Source: a virus. From it: DNA of 47,316 nucleotides. Position numbers and translations under genes: made by a program. Under the pieces are notes generated by a model. The model was not told where the DNA came from. It was given only the letters and a program-made list of their open reading frames with translations, and searched no databases. Location: positions 1 through 47,316 of IMG/VR virus record IMGVR_UViG_3300013010_000001; one strand, written 5' to 3'. Positions 27,868 through 37,637 of this stretch are shown piece after piece (position 1 is the first letter of the stretch; the number at the start of each line of letters is the position of its first letter).

Positions 27868-28319
27868 GCTTCAGGCCACTCTACGTTAATGGTTAAATCT
27901 AGTAATTCGCTATAAAGAATATCGTCAGGGAATTCTCCTTCACCAACCGGAGGAGCTGCCCTGTTCCTTAATTCAAGTTCTGCGCTGTATGCCCAAATAT
28001 TAGGTCCGACTCTATCAGGGCCGCTATATACATCAGTAAATCTGCATGTGTAATCCATGTATCCCATTGGCGTATCTAAAGGACATTCAAACCACTGAGC
28101 GCCGTCCTTTAGTTGGTCGCGCCACCATGCCTCGAAAGCTTGACCCTGCAAATCATTGAATAACCAGTTAATTCTTGCTCCCTGAGGAACGCTTGTAAAT
28201 CTTCTTCGCTGAATTGCTCGGCCAGAAACCAAGTCTGACCTCAATAGCGGAGAAACAAGCTGGTAGCTTCTTCCTGAGTGCCTGCCTCTTGGCAACCCTT
28301 TTGGGTAATAGATTGTCAT
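27864..28319 (-). CDS. tail tip-associated structural protein, 151 aa
   Basis: Lies between the J-like hub and the tailspike, with ATGA overlaps to both. Contains FNDLQGQAFEAWWRDQLKDG and WFECPLDTPMGYMDYTCRF, a pattern seen in small tail proteins of Pseudomonas-type siphoviruses. Probably connects the spike to the tip; inferred from position. Confidence 0.65.
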   Translation of the reverse strand: MTIYYPKGLPRGRHSGRSYQLVSPLLRSDLVSGRAIQRRRFTSVPQGARINWLFNDLQGQAFEAWWRDQLKDGAQWFECPLDTPMGYMDYTCRFTDVYSGPDRVGPNIWAYSAELELRNRAAPPVGEGEFPDDILYSELLDLTINVEWPEA

Positions 28320-31012
28320 GTCGGCATAGTCGTAATGTCGTCGTCAAGGTAGACTTCAGCATTATACCCTACGGCCTCAACTGTAGCGCTCGTTGTGCCT
28401 CGTGGAGATATAGAGGTAACAAGTACCGGATAGCTCCAGCGATTTAGAGGGCCAAACTGGATATGTGGAGGCTCAATTACCCATGAAGTGTCTGGAGAAA
28501 AGTCTAATGAAGGAACCGTTAATCTATAATCGTCAACCCGTGTTGCTGTATATGGACCTGAAAGCGTGCCATCAGGGCGACGAAGAGCAACAACATGAGT
28601 TCCACCTGCCGACCAATCAAGAGGCTCTGAAGACTCTAGCAGTACAAGCCCATTGCCGGAAGTGAAACCAACAAGCAGAGAAGTCTGACCATAGCCTGGT
28701 ACATCGTCAGAGACGGAGCAATACGAGAGATATCGACTGTTCAAGGCTGCCATCTCTGTACCCCATGAGTACTGTTCGCGCCGATATATCTGGATTCGTC
28801 TGTGGCGCGCCGCAATCCTCAATGCCTGAATATAGTTTGTGACGCCCTTTGCCTCGATTTTTTCTACAAACGCGCCAGCATCTCCAGGCAGTCGAAACTC
28901 AATGATCTCGTCTGCCCATGTTGTGCTGTTCTTGTAAGTAACGTCTACGCCGTCATAATCGTCTAGCTGGCCTGGAAGCTGATCATTGCGTACCAAATTT
29001 TCAGTCATGATGTGAGGCGTATACATGTGTTCAAAAGTCGTACGAGGCTCGTCACGAACTGGACGTACTCGGCCGCGATCCAGGGTCATCTCTGCAAAGC
29101 CAGAGGCTAGAACGTCATTAACGAATTGGAACGCGGTAGTCTCAGAATCTACAGCCAGATTAAATGTGTCTCCGCGAGATTTCCATGTCGTGTCTAGCCG
29201 ATCCCATTCTGCAAGGTCAAAATCAGAATCTGTGTATTGAAGGGTCTTTAGAGCATAAAGCGCCGCTGGGGCAAGTTGATTTGTTGCTGTTTCTGGCTGC
29301 CAAGCTCCCAAATCTCTCGTGGGAAGAATACGAGTAGCAATCACATAAACTTGGTTCTCGGTTTGGGATGCGATCCGATCAGAGATCTGAATCTTTAAAC
29401 CGATTGTAGTAACCCCTGGATAGCTAGTGACTACTGGAAGACGGGAGCGAATGCCATACCAAAGAATTTTGCTGTGAGAGTTAATGTTTCCGTCCAGAGG
29501 GTAAGTTTTCTTCATGCGAACTTCAGCGCGCATTGGGTAAGGCAGCGTAAGACGATTGGTGTATCCAACCTGATCTAGAGTGGCCTCAGTGTTTGAGTAA
29601 GCCAAAGAAGTCCATGCGCCGCCGATTGCCATGTCTCGATATTCGAGAACATAGTTTGTAGTTAGGCTTATTACTGCGCCTGTGTCAGTTACAAAGCAAA
29701 GTCCCTCAGAATAGAAAACGTCCCACTCAATAATATTTGAAACTTCTCCATCTGGGCATATTGGAAACGGACCTCGATATCCACCCTCAAGGCTAGAAGA
29801 ATCAACGCTGAGCGATGCGGATGAAGTTGTAAGAGGGTCGAATCCTGGGAATGTTGAGTCGATGGCGCCAGCAGCAGTCAAGCGATCAACCGTAATAGTA
29901 TTGCCAGATCGAGCGATTATTCTAAACCGAAGTCCAGAAGGACCGATAGCAGAAAGACCGGTACCAACGATCAAGCCATTTGCAGGAGCGCCACCTGCAA
30001 AGTTAAGAGTCATAGACGGAGTTCCGCCGCCCGTGTAGCTAAACACCTCATACTGACCTGCGTTGATTCCTGCAACCTCGATCAGATCGCCAGTGGACGG
30101 ATTTAGCATGCCAAGAGGACCAGTAATAACGTCCCTGTCGGCTCCGGCGCCATCGGTCACAGTGTAAGTATATGGAACAACGGCGCGGATAGTAACGCCT
30201 ACGATCCAATCAGCAGGGAATGAACCTGCACCTGATGGAATTGTGATCGTATAGCCATCGAAAACATAAGAACTTGCGCCTGGGTTTGGCGTGATCGAGG
30301 TCGATGCTCCAAGCTCAAGCCCGGCAGAGCCGGTTGAGTTAGAGCCAACCTCTGGCGCCGGATACCAGTTTTCGAAAGCGGTATTGCCTGCAACGGATTC
30401 GCCAGGCTGGTATATCTTATAACTTCCTTGGTTGCCAAGAGAGATGATGGCTGTATCGCCAATTCGGACGTTATTGGCGCTGATCTGGTAGCGGCCAACG
30501 CCGATAGAAAGACCAAGCTCAAGCCATTGAGTTCTAGGATCGCTGAAATACTTACGCTGAAATACTACGTATTCAGGATAGATTCTGTTTGTTCCGAACG
30601 CCTCACGGATCGGCTGACCAAGTTTTACTTTGTTGCCCTTGGTAGAACCAGCAGAAAGAGTATCCCCTTGACCCGGAGCGCTTGGTGTTCCAGGGAGCTT
30701 TGGCATAAGCATGCTGAAAACTGCTTTTACGCCAGCGAACAAGGCCACAGTAATACTGAATGGGTCGGTCCCCCTTGGCTCAATGCAGATAATCACATCA
30801 TCTTTTGGAAGAACGTAAAAATCCCACCATTGATCTTCATCAATGATTTCTCCATCAACCTTTACGCTGAACGGCATAAAATCGCCGCGCTCATAAGGAT
30901 CTTTGCAGATCATATTGAATAAAGCGGCAACAGTCATTCTGCGATCAATTGTGTATTCTTCGCAAAGCCCGTCTAGATCAAGTGTTAGCTTGTTCGGATA
31001 CACTCTGATCAT
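28316..31012 (-). CDS. central tail hub / host-specificity protein, J-like
   Basis: 898 residues. N-terminal ubiquitin-like part (MIRVYPNKLTLDLDG... TVAALFNMI), a hydrophobic stretch near residue 90 (SITVALFAGVKAVFSMLM), then GQPIREAFGTNRIYPEYVVF, as in J/gpI-type hub proteins. A long beta-rich body with inserted domains, then LASGFAEMTLDRGRVRPVRD, the J-like core. Forms the baseplate hub under the tape measure and carries the spike proteins. AAGGTAA precedes the ATG at 31012; overlaps the NlpC-like gene by 35 bases. Confidence 0.85.
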   Translation of the reverse strand: MIRVYPNKLTLDLDGLCEEYTIDRRMTVAALFNMICKDPYERGDFMPFSVKVDGEIIDEDQWWDFYVLPKDDVIICIEPRGTDPFSITVALFAGVKAVFSMLMPKLPGTPSAPGQGDTLSAGSTKGNKVKLGQPIREAFGTNRIYPEYVVFQRKYFSDPRTQWLELGLSIGVGRYQISANNVRIGDTAIISLGNQGSYKIYQPGESVAGNTAFENWYPAPEVGSNSTGSAGLELGASTSITPNPGASSYVFDGYTITIPSGAGSFPADWIVGVTIRAVVPYTYTVTDGAGADRDVITGPLGMLNPSTGDLIEVAGINAGQYEVFSYTGGGTPSMTLNFAGGAPANGLIVGTGLSAIGPSGLRFRIIARSGNTITVDRLTAAGAIDSTFPGFDPLTTSSASLSVDSSSLEGGYRGPFPICPDGEVSNIIEWDVFYSEGLCFVTDTGAVISLTTNYVLEYRDMAIGGAWTSLAYSNTEATLDQVGYTNRLTLPYPMRAEVRMKKTYPLDGNINSHSKILWYGIRSRLPVVTSYPGVTTIGLKIQISDRIASQTENQVYVIATRILPTRDLGAWQPETATNQLAPAALYALKTLQYTDSDFDLAEWDRLDTTWKSRGDTFNLAVDSETTAFQFVNDVLASGFAEMTLDRGRVRPVRDEPRTTFEHMYTPHIMTENLVRNDQLPGQLDDYDGVDVTYKNSTTWADEIIEFRLPGDAGAFVEKIEAKGVTNYIQALRIAARHRRIQIYRREQYSWGTEMAALNSRYLSYCSVSDDVPGYGQTSLLVGFTSGNGLVLLESSEPLDWSAGGTHVVALRRPDGTLSGPYTATRVDDYRLTVPSLDFSPDTSWVIEPPHIQFGPLNRWSYPVLVTSISPRGTTSATVEAVGYNAEVYLDDDITTMPT

Positions 31013-31391
31013 TGTAGAAAATTACCTTGTAATAAGTATCAACAAAGTCCTGTACCCGCATCCATCGCGGGCCCGAACCTTCGTTAGTTTCTAATACAGC
31101 AAGTCTACCATCGATCTCTAGTACTACTCCGACATGCACGAATAACGTGCCACGAAATACCGCTGCAATAGCGCCTATGCATGGCTTGCACTCGGACAGG
31201 CCAGAGCTAACCTTTCCATATTCGCGCTGCATTGCGATTGGTTCGGCTCGGCTAACTGGCCCTATATCTGGCAATGAAGGCATTCCAAGATGTTCGCGCA
31301 CAAGAAGCAACTGGCCCCAGCAGTCCAGGCCATCCATAGTGCGCCCTCGATCCACATATGGAACCTTCAAAAATTCATGAACGTCAATCAT
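30978..31391 (-). CDS. NlpC/P60-like tail tip peptidase
   Basis: Start at ATG 31391 (MIDVHEFLKVPYVDRGRTMD), overlapping the previous stop; 137 residues. Catalytic Cys in GLDCWGQLLLVRE and His in LFVHVGVVLEIDG match the NlpC/P60 order, followed by the acidic/Asn region. Lambda K-like proteins of this type cut peptidoglycan during DNA injection. Confidence 0.82.
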   Translation of the reverse strand: MIDVHEFLKVPYVDRGRTMDGLDCWGQLLLVREHLGMPSLPDIGPVSRAEPIAMQREYGKVSSGLSECKPCIGAIAAVFRGTLFVHVGVVLEIDGRLAVLETNEGSGPRWMRVQDFVDTYYKVIFYNDQSVSEQANT

Positions 31392-31879
31392 TGAGATAAG
31401 TACCGAATGCCTGGGAATTCCGCCAGTGTAAACCTGCGGCGAGGCCATGCAGCGTTAATCAAGTCGAAATATCCTCCTGTCAACTGAATGCTCACGTCTT
31501 CCATCTGCGCAGTACGTGCTGGCATCACTACGGGGCGCTCTGCTGGCGCGCCTGGGTCGCTTTCCATGTAGATGCGCATGGTTAGTGTGATTCGTGCTTT
31601 CGCCGCCTTGGCCTGGTCTATACGCTCTTGTGCAATGCCGTTTACGTTATCAATGGCGATACCTAGAGACTGTGCGCCGCTGTTGTCTCGCTTGGGTAGT
31701 GACACGTCAAGGCCAGAAGCCTGGAATGTAACTGTGCGACCATCCTCCAGCGTGAAAACCTGGTCATAGAATCCAGCGCAGATGAAAATAGACTCGCTCC
31801 ACGCTGGGCAGCTAAGCTCAAGCGTGGGAATCTCGCAGTCAGTGCCGCCGCTTGCTCGTGCAATATCTAGAATGCTCAA
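31388..31879 (-). CDS. DUF1833-like minor tail protein
   Basis: 163 residues. Beta-rich with FICAGFYDQVFTLEDGRTVT, FQASGLDVSLPKRDNSGAQS, LGIAIDNVNG and RITLTMRIYMESDP, matching the DUF1833/minor-tail-L-type arrangement in a tail tip cluster. Placed between the tape measure and NlpC-like genes, where lambda has M/L. Confidence 0.75.
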   Translation of the reverse strand: MSILDIARASGGTDCEIPTLELSCPAWSESIFICAGFYDQVFTLEDGRTVTFQASGLDVSLPKRDNSGAQSLGIAIDNVNGIAQERIDQAKAAKARITLTMRIYMESDPGAPAERPVVMPARTAQMEDVSIQLTGGYFDLINAAWPRRRFTLAEFPGIRYLSQ

Positions 31880-34800
31880 CGTCCGGCCCTCTGAGTTCCT
31901 GTGATTTGGTTAGTGGTTTGCGCTGTCTTGCCGCCGCCTTGCATGTCACCCACGATAACGTCAACAACCCATGCGCGGTCTGACTCGCTAAACTTAGAGC
32001 TAGCTGTTGCTTGCTGGCCCGAATAATTATTAACGTTGACGATTGGAGCCGAAGACCCGCCGCCACCCGATGTTGCATCTTTATTGCTGACAACCTCGCC
32101 GCGGGTGTTAGGCATCATGTACTGACGACCGTTGGCGGCGTTGAATATCTCGGGGGCGCCGGTTTCGTTTACTCGGTACATGCCGCCAGCAGCAACACCG
32201 CCGCCGTATTGACGACCACCAGCGGTTTTAGCAAGTGCCATTGTAGCAAGCAGGGCAGCACCACCGATCACAGCAGCACCACCAAACGAGGCGGTAGAAG
32301 ACAGGCCAGCAGCAGGCGCCATCGATCCAGCAACGGCCGTACCCGTAGTCGCAGCTGTCGCTGTAGTGGTTGCAGCAATTGCGCCAGTAGCGCCAGCCTG
32401 TGCAGCTGTTACGGCGCCAATACCACCAATGGTTGCGGCTTCCTTGGCCTTGGTTGCGGCCATCATGACCAGTTCTTGCTTAACCCAATCCGTACCCATC
32501 TGAACGAAAGAGCCGATTACCGAGTTAAGCACTGTGTTTGCAATGTTGCCCATTGCATCGCGCAGGCTCATGGTGCCGGACAATAGCCCTGCAAGCGCCT
32601 GGCTACCAGATGTAGAGAGCGCATCAAGTCCAGCCAAGATCGCAGCGTTACCGGCAGACTGAGCGGCGAATCTCTGCGCCTCTATCTCCATCATTCGAGC
32701 GTTATAGTCTGTCTCTGCCTGCTCCTTGAATGTCAGGTAGTCCTGATCGCTAAGCATTTTTGCTTGCTTGAGCGTGTCCAGATCCTTTAGCTGCTTTTCA
32801 AGTGACTGCTGAGCGCCTGCTGCCGGATCTACCTGACCAAGCAATGCTTTATTTGACTTTGCTTCATTCAAGTCATACAGCGCGCCCGCCATATCGCGTA
32901 CTTGCTGGATCTGCTCGGGAGTTGCGTATTCGTTGAGGCTCAACTCGGCCTGCTGCATTGCAACATCGCGGGCGTTCTGGCCTACTGCTGCAAGCTCTGA
33001 GCCAAGCCTTGCATACACCTCAATATTCTGTTCAATGCCGCGCTTTTCTTCTGCTGAGGCACGCTTTGCTAGCTGTTCGGCTTCGGTTTTTTGCTTTTTA
33101 TTGGATGCGCCTAGAGCCTTCGTTGCCGTTTCAAGCTTATAAATCTCAGCGCCAAGCGCTGCGGCTTCAGCCTTTTCCTGTTCGGTTGCTGCTGCTCCAA
33201 GTTTCTGGATTGCCTGAAGCTTGGCCTTTGCTTCTCCTGTCAGTTTTGCAAGGGCAAGCTGCTCCTTAAGGTTTTCAATTGCCTTCTGGCCTTCCTCGGA
33301 AGTTGTAGCGGGAGGTAGTCCCTCTGGCGATCCTGTCTTTGGCTGTTCTTTAGGCTTTGCGATTTCCTCTTGGCGCTTAGCGATATTATCTAGCAGGTCG
33401 CGCCTGGATTTAAGCTCTCCGTTTACACGCTCAAGCTCTGCCCTAGCCTCAGTCTGACGCTTTACGAAACTGTCATCGCTCTCAAATGGTCGCTTACTTA
33501 ATGTGTTGAAATCATTCATCGCAGCCGAAAGCTGCTTATTTAGCTTGGCTATATCATCCTGAGTATCGTTTGCCGATTTCGCAAGCTGATAGAACCCAAG
33601 CTTACCCAGCGAGCTATTTAGGGCATCAACATCCACCTTGGTAGTCTTTGCACTACTAGCGAAATACACCAGAGCTGCGGCAGCAAGAAAGATAACTCCG
33701 GCAGGACCGCCAAGGAATGTCATTGCTGTTCGCAGTGCTCCCATTGCTACGGTCGATGCAGTAGCTACGCTAGTGCTTGCAGCGATTGCTGTACTAAGAC
33801 CCGCTGTAGCAGTTGCCGCCCTAGCCTGAGCAGCAGAAAGCACGGCCGCCTGCGCCGCATGTGTTTGCAGCCCGATAGCTGCCTTCTCGGCGGCAACTGC
33901 CTGGGCAAGAGCTGCTTGTGCGGCAGCATTCTCTGCCTTTGCAAGCATAAGATTTGCACCAGCAACAGCCGCAGCGCCAGAAATCTGAGTAACCATGTTC
34001 TTGATTACTAAACCCTGGGCAGCAACATAACCAAGAGTTGCGCCAACCAGCCTCCCAGCAATTACAGCCGCCAGAGACGTGGCGGCAGTTGTGGCAAGAT
34101 TAAGGAATGTAGCTACTTTCTCAGAGTCGCCACCAAAAGAAAGCATGGCATCTGCTGCGCCAATGATTCCATCAGTAAGAGCTTGCAATCCGCCAGTCTG
34201 GTTTTCAATCTCAACCAATACGGCAGTGAGCGCTGTTTTTGTCCGAACACTTGCATCAACAAGGTTGTTGGACATAGCGGCTGCGGACTTTGCGTTCTCG
34301 TCAAGTGATTTTCTCAGGCCCTCTGTAAGATCTTTTGCCGTCAACTTACCGGCAGCACCAAGGGCACGAACTTGAGCCGCTGTTTTTCCGCTAGCGAGCG
34401 CAATATCTTCAATGACCGATGGAACGGCTGCGATCACCGTCTCCCACGCATCTGCCTCAACCTTTCCCTTGTTCACAGATTTTGAAAGAGCCGCGATTGC
34501 GCCGCTTGCCCGGTCAGCAGATGTTGCGTTTTTAACAAAAGCGAAAGACAAAGAGTCGGTAACGTCTAGAGCCTGAGAAGTGCTGTATCCCATAGACCTA
34601 AGAGAATCAGCAGTCCTAATGTAAAGCTCTTGCGCCTCACCAAGCGAGCGATAGGTTGCGTTCGCAGTAGACAGCAAACGCTTCTGTACCATTTCGAACT
34701 CGGCCTGGCTGGCAGTAGCCATCTGTACTCGCTCAGACATCTCCTGGTATTTTTGAACGAGGTCTGCCATATCCCTCAGTGCGTTAGCAGCAACAACGGC

Positions 34801-34974
34801 CGCAATTGCCCCCGAAAGTTTAGATAGAGTGCTAGTAAAAGTCTTTGAAGATGCGTCCGCCTTTGACATTGACGTGTCAAGCTTGTCTAGCTGGCGCTCG
34901 GCCTGAGTCGTTCCGGTAACTAGTTTCGCCGTATCAATTTCAGCGGTATACGTGATAGTGCCAAGGTTGCTCAT
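31876..34974 (-). CDS. tail tape measure protein
   Basis: 1032 residues. Begins LGTITYTAEIDTAKLVTGTT and QAERQLDKLDTSMSKADASS, the usual tape-measure opening with coiled coils. Ala-rich membrane-like segments (ALRTAMTFLGGPAGVIFLAA) in the centre and near the C-terminus, then GGRQYGGGVAAGGMYRVNE, the Gly-rich family tail. By the usual ~0.15 nm per residue the tail would be about 150 nm (inference). Coupled to the upstream chaperone gene by ATGA. Confidence 0.95.
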   Translation of the reverse strand: MSNLGTITYTAEIDTAKLVTGTTQAERQLDKLDTSMSKADASSKTFTSTLSKLSGAIAAVVAANALRDMADLVQKYQEMSERVQMATASQAEFEMVQKRLLSTANATYRSLGEAQELYIRTADSLRSMGYSTSQALDVTDSLSFAFVKNATSADRASGAIAALSKSVNKGKVEADAWETVIAAVPSVIEDIALASGKTAAQVRALGAAGKLTAKDLTEGLRKSLDENAKSAAAMSNNLVDASVRTKTALTAVLVEIENQTGGLQALTDGIIGAADAMLSFGGDSEKVATFLNLATTAATSLAAVIAGRLVGATLGYVAAQGLVIKNMVTQISGAAAVAGANLMLAKAENAAAQAALAQAVAAEKAAIGLQTHAAQAAVLSAAQARAATATAGLSTAIAASTSVATASTVAMGALRTAMTFLGGPAGVIFLAAAALVYFASSAKTTKVDVDALNSSLGKLGFYQLAKSANDTQDDIAKLNKQLSAAMNDFNTLSKRPFESDDSFVKRQTEARAELERVNGELKSRRDLLDNIAKRQEEIAKPKEQPKTGSPEGLPPATTSEEGQKAIENLKEQLALAKLTGEAKAKLQAIQKLGAAATEQEKAEAAALGAEIYKLETATKALGASNKKQKTEAEQLAKRASAEEKRGIEQNIEVYARLGSELAAVGQNARDVAMQQAELSLNEYATPEQIQQVRDMAGALYDLNEAKSNKALLGQVDPAAGAQQSLEKQLKDLDTLKQAKMLSDQDYLTFKEQAETDYNARMMEIEAQRFAAQSAGNAAILAGLDALSTSGSQALAGLLSGTMSLRDAMGNIANTVLNSVIGSFVQMGTDWVKQELVMMAATKAKEAATIGGIGAVTAAQAGATGAIAATTTATAATTGTAVAGSMAPAAGLSSTASFGGAAVIGGAALLATMALAKTAGGRQYGGGVAAGGMYRVNETGAPEIFNAANGRQYMMPNTRGEVVSNKDATSGGGGSSAPIVNVNNYSGQQATASSKFSESDRAWVVDVIVGDMQGGGKTAQTTNQITGTQRAGR

Positions 34975-35591
34975 TTCTTCACCTGATTCTGACGAAGCTT
35001 GTTAATTTCAGCGAGTCGCGCCATTGCGTCGTCGTGTTCTTCTACCGGAATCGTCTCTGGCTTGCCGAACTTGGATTGCATGGCGCCAGAGAACTCTGTC
35101 ATTGTGAGATTCCAGGCTTCGGCGGTTGACATGCCAAGGTGCGCGACGGCTTGCGATACGAATTCGCGGGCGTTGAACTCTGCTGTGTATTCTTTCACTG
35201 GCTTAGCTGGCAGACCTTCAGGCTTTAGACCGATGATCCCGTGACGCATCAGTGAGCGCGCCAGGTGAACCATGTCCTGATGCGGCATAGCGCCCATCAC
35301 GAACGACCCCCAGCGCGTACCCATATGGCCGACAAGCGGGGTTGCATCATCCTCACAGCAAGCCACAAGCACGTCATAGGCGATTGACGTTACGTCTCGC
35401 TCCCATGCACGATAAGACTGCGACGGCCAGAACGGGTTGATCTTTGGCGGCTCGAACAGGGCGGTGAATTTCTCCACGATCTCGGCTGGCGAGCCTAGTG
35501 AATCCATAGCCGAAAGCGATGGCCGAAACAGAAATTCGCGATCGCCTGCTGAAACGCCAATCTCCCCTATGCTGACGATGGGCTTGCGCAT
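34971..35591 (-). CDS. tail assembly chaperone-like protein (DUF6246 type)
   Basis: 206 residues, immediately upstream of the tape measure, where tail chaperones are encoded. Pattern: VSIGEIGVSAGDREFLFRPS, LVACCEDDATPLVGHMGTRW, AHLGMSTAEAWNLTMTEFSG. The last part (SQAVAHLGMSTAEAWNLTM) is typical of chaperones that coat the tape measure. No second frame or slippery site for a lambda G/GT-like fusion is evident. Its ribosome site is weak, possibly because a GIY-YIG gene was inserted just upstream. Confidence 0.75.
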   Translation of the reverse strand: MRKPIVSIGEIGVSAGDREFLFRPSLSAMDSLGSPAEIVEKFTALFEPPKINPFWPSQSYRAWERDVTSIAYDVLVACCEDDATPLVGHMGTRWGSFVMGAMPHQDMVHLARSLMRHGIIGLKPEGLPAKPVKEYTAEFNAREFVSQAVAHLGMSTAEAWNLTMTEFSGAMQSKFGKPETIPVEEHDDAMARLAEINKLRQNQVKK

Positions 35592-35636
35592 TTTTCGCGT
35601 CCATAAAAATAATGATCCATTTTAGCATTTTTGTGG

Positions 35637-35664
35637 TTGACTAAATTCTACGAACAGATACAAT
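35637..35664 (+). promoter_or_regulatory. promoter of GIY-YIG gene 1
   Basis: TTGACT (35637-35642), 16-base spacer, TACAAT (35659-35664), then AAGGA before the ATG at 35694. It lies in the antisense orientation to the tail operon. Confidence 0.65.
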
Positions 35665-35693
35665 TGACTCATTTGTAAAATAAGGATTATCTA

Positions 35694-36827
35694 ATGATCA
35701 AGGATTTGAGAAGATCGCTGATTGGTAAGTCTTGGGTATCAGCGTCCGGATCTACGATTTTTGTGTATGCGGAAATCAAAGGATCAATCAGCACTGGGAA
35801 AAGCTACATAGTTGCTTGCAGCGTATGCTCTTCCGACAGCGAGCTTTGGCCAGAAATACATATGAATAGGACTTCTGTTCGAGATGAAAAGCTATCTTGC
35901 TCGTGCTCTGCCAAGGTTAATTATACGATGCGTCAGCAGATTTTGCGCGCCTCAAGAAAAGCAAAAGAAATATGCGTCAGGATTGACGAAATAAAAACTT
36001 CTAGAACGGCAAGAACATCGACTGTAAAAACTTACTGCTTAAAACACAACGAGGAAAACGAATGTCGCATAAGTACGTTACTTGAAAGAAAATATTGTTG
36101 CTCTATCGGTGCGGTGGAGGCTGTTCAGCGTGAAAGGCAAAGAGGTGACGAAGAGGCAACAAATATATTTATGTCTTCTGGACGATTTACGCACGGAACG
36201 TACTTTGTTAGATCTGAGTCAAGAAGGCTTTGGGATGTCCATTGCCCTAAATGCAAGAGCGACGAATACGCTAAGGCGGGAATAAGCTCAGTATGGACAT
36301 CATCCACATCCGGACTTTGCGGAAATGCAAATCCATGTCGTTGTGCAAAAAGCCATTACTGGTCACTGGAGGAAAACGAGAAAAGACTTGAGCTGTTTGG
36401 CGTTAAGTTTATTAGATGGCACAAGATCAGCCCCACAGCGCATAAAAGCTATTTCGTTACCGCATGCGATACACATGGCGAAAGAATTGTTTCCTTAACA
36501 TCTGCGCTGTCCGGAAGAGGGTGTCCAGGATGTGCAGTATCTGGATTTAATCAGGGGTCTAATGGATTTTTGTACTGCCTGAAATCTGAAGACGGGGCAT
36601 TCCTTAAGATAGGAATAAGTAACAAGCCTGGCGCCAGGTTCGCTGCATTAAAAAAGAAAACACCTTTCGAATTTTCAGTAATCGGTCAAAAAGAAATGCC
36701 TGGATTTATGGCAATGCAGAAAGAAAGAGCGCTACACGCGAGATTTATGAACGCTGGATTTAAAGGATTTGATGGCGCTACGGAATGGTTTAGATATGAC
36801 GACGAAATAGTTTCAATATTTGAATAA
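35694..36827 (+). CDS. GIY-YIG homing-type endonuclease with Cys repeats
   Basis: 377 residues, antisense to the tail genes. The N-terminal 270 residues hold several Cys/Trp-rich zinc-finger-like repeats (VACSVCSSDSELWPEIHMNR, HCPKCKSDEYAKAG, TACDTHGERIV..GCPGCAVSGF). The C-terminus is a GIY-YIG-like domain: FLYCLKSEDGAFLKIGISNK, an Arg on the next helix, QKERALHARF, and FDGATEWFRYDDEIV. Clear paralogue of 39454-40347. Own promoter and terminator; inserted between the chaperone and major tail protein genes. Confidence 0.8.
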   Translation: MIKDLRRSLIGKSWVSASGSTIFVYAEIKGSISTGKSYIVACSVCSSDSELWPEIHMNRTSVRDEKLSCSCSAKVNYTMRQQILRASRKAKEICVRIDEIKTSRTARTSTVKTYCLKHNEENECRISTLLERKYCCSIGAVEAVQRERQRGDEEATNIFMSSGRFTHGTYFVRSESRRLWDVHCPKCKSDEYAKAGISSVWTSSTSGLCGNANPCRCAKSHYWSLEENEKRLELFGVKFIRWHKISPTAHKSYFVTACDTHGERIVSLTSALSGRGCPGCAVSGFNQGSNGFLYCLKSEDGAFLKIGISNKPGARFAALKKKTPFEFSVIGQKEMPGFMAMQKERALHARFMNAGFKGFDGATEWFRYDDEIVSIFE

Positions 36828-36830
36828 GAA

Positions 36831-36856
36831 AGGGGCCTTTCGGCCCCTTATTTTTA
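36831..36856. terminator. bidirectional terminator
   Basis: AGGGGCC/GGCCCCT stem with TTTC loop (36831-36848). T-rich on both sides: TTATTTTT on +, and TTTCTTATTC on -. Serves both the GIY-YIG gene and the convergent major tail protein gene. Confidence 0.8.
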
Positions 36857-37582
36857 TGCCACCGTAACCACGGTTGTATCGCTTTTCGTAGGGTCTACTA
36901 CTGAAGTAGCTGTGATCGTGGCTGATCCCGCAGTCAAGCCGGATACGCGACCAGAGCTGTTAACACTGGCAACCAACGGGGCGCTTGTAGTCCATACTAC
37001 CGCCTGGTTGGCAGCAGCAGGAAGAATTGCCGAGTCAATGTTTGTTACGTTACCGATTGCCACGCTGGCAGTAGCAGGAGTCGTGGTTACCGACACTACA
37101 GGGATAGGGGTAGCCTCAACGATCACGCTAGGCAGGCCGCCAGGACGACCGGTTGCACTTGCAGTCATCGAGTAGGTGGCGATCTCGTCGTAAGGATACT
37201 CTTCGCTGAATTCGGTCAGAATGCAGAAACCGATAGTGGTCTTGATTGGACCTGTCAGACGAATCCACACGTATGGCTGCGGGTCATTGACGAAGTGTTC
37301 GGCCAGAAGCTGCTGGTTCGAAGTGGTGCCGTCGTCGCGCTTGGTTACACCGTCAATCGAGACTTCGAAGGTCTTGTAGGTGATCAAGGTGTCACGGAAG
37401 CTGCCAACCGAGTCGTCAGCGGTTGCGTCAACGGTATCGGCAGACATAGTGATCGACTTGTTACGAGCTGCGCCCAGAGGAAGCCATGTCAGGGTCATAG
37501 GATCTACATCGCCGCAAGCAAGTGCAAACTCAGCGAGTACGCTCTTGCCTACGAATTTGGAACTTGCACAGTTAAGGGCCAC
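36854..37582 (-). CDS. major tail tube protein with C-terminal Ig-like (BIG_2) domain
   Basis: Start at GTG 37582 (VALNCASSKFVGKS), after a strong AAGGAGGTG; the frame to 37714 is noise. 242 residues. Tube domain: FALACGDVDPMTLTWLPLGA, SADTVDATADDSVGSFRDTL, YDEIATYSMTASATGRPGGL. Residues ~155-242 form a bacterial Ig-like domain (TTTPATASVAIGNVTNIDSA, VVWTTSAPLVASVNSSGRVS, GLTAGSATITATSV), displayed on the tube surface. The Ig part is likely adhesive and not needed for assembly. Confidence 0.88.
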   Translation of the reverse strand: MALNCASSKFVGKSVLAEFALACGDVDPMTLTWLPLGAARNKSITMSADTVDATADDSVGSFRDTLITYKTFEVSIDGVTKRDDGTTSNQQLLAEHFVNDPQPYVWIRLTGPIKTTIGFCILTEFSEEYPYDEIATYSMTASATGRPGGLPSVIVEATPIPVVSVTTTPATASVAIGNVTNIDSAILPAAANQAVVWTTSAPLVASVNSSGRVSGLTAGSATITATSVVDPTKSDTTVVTVA

Positions 37583-37637
37583 AAGGCACCTCCTTTGAAG
37601 TTGAAAGTACCGCCCAAAACGAGCAGATACGGATAGT

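Noticed and set aside
28465-28665. 66-codon rightward frame in the tail hub gene
   Set aside because: Antisense to the J-like gene with no promoter or ribosome site.
29820-29860. tRNA-like TTCGAATCC stretch
   Set aside because: It lies within the J-like coding frame and no acceptor or anticodon arms can be drawn.
32011-32586. 191-codon rightward frame in the tape measure gene
   Set aside because: Antisense shadow of the Ala/Gly-rich end of the tape measure; Ser/Cys/His-rich composition is typical of such shadows.
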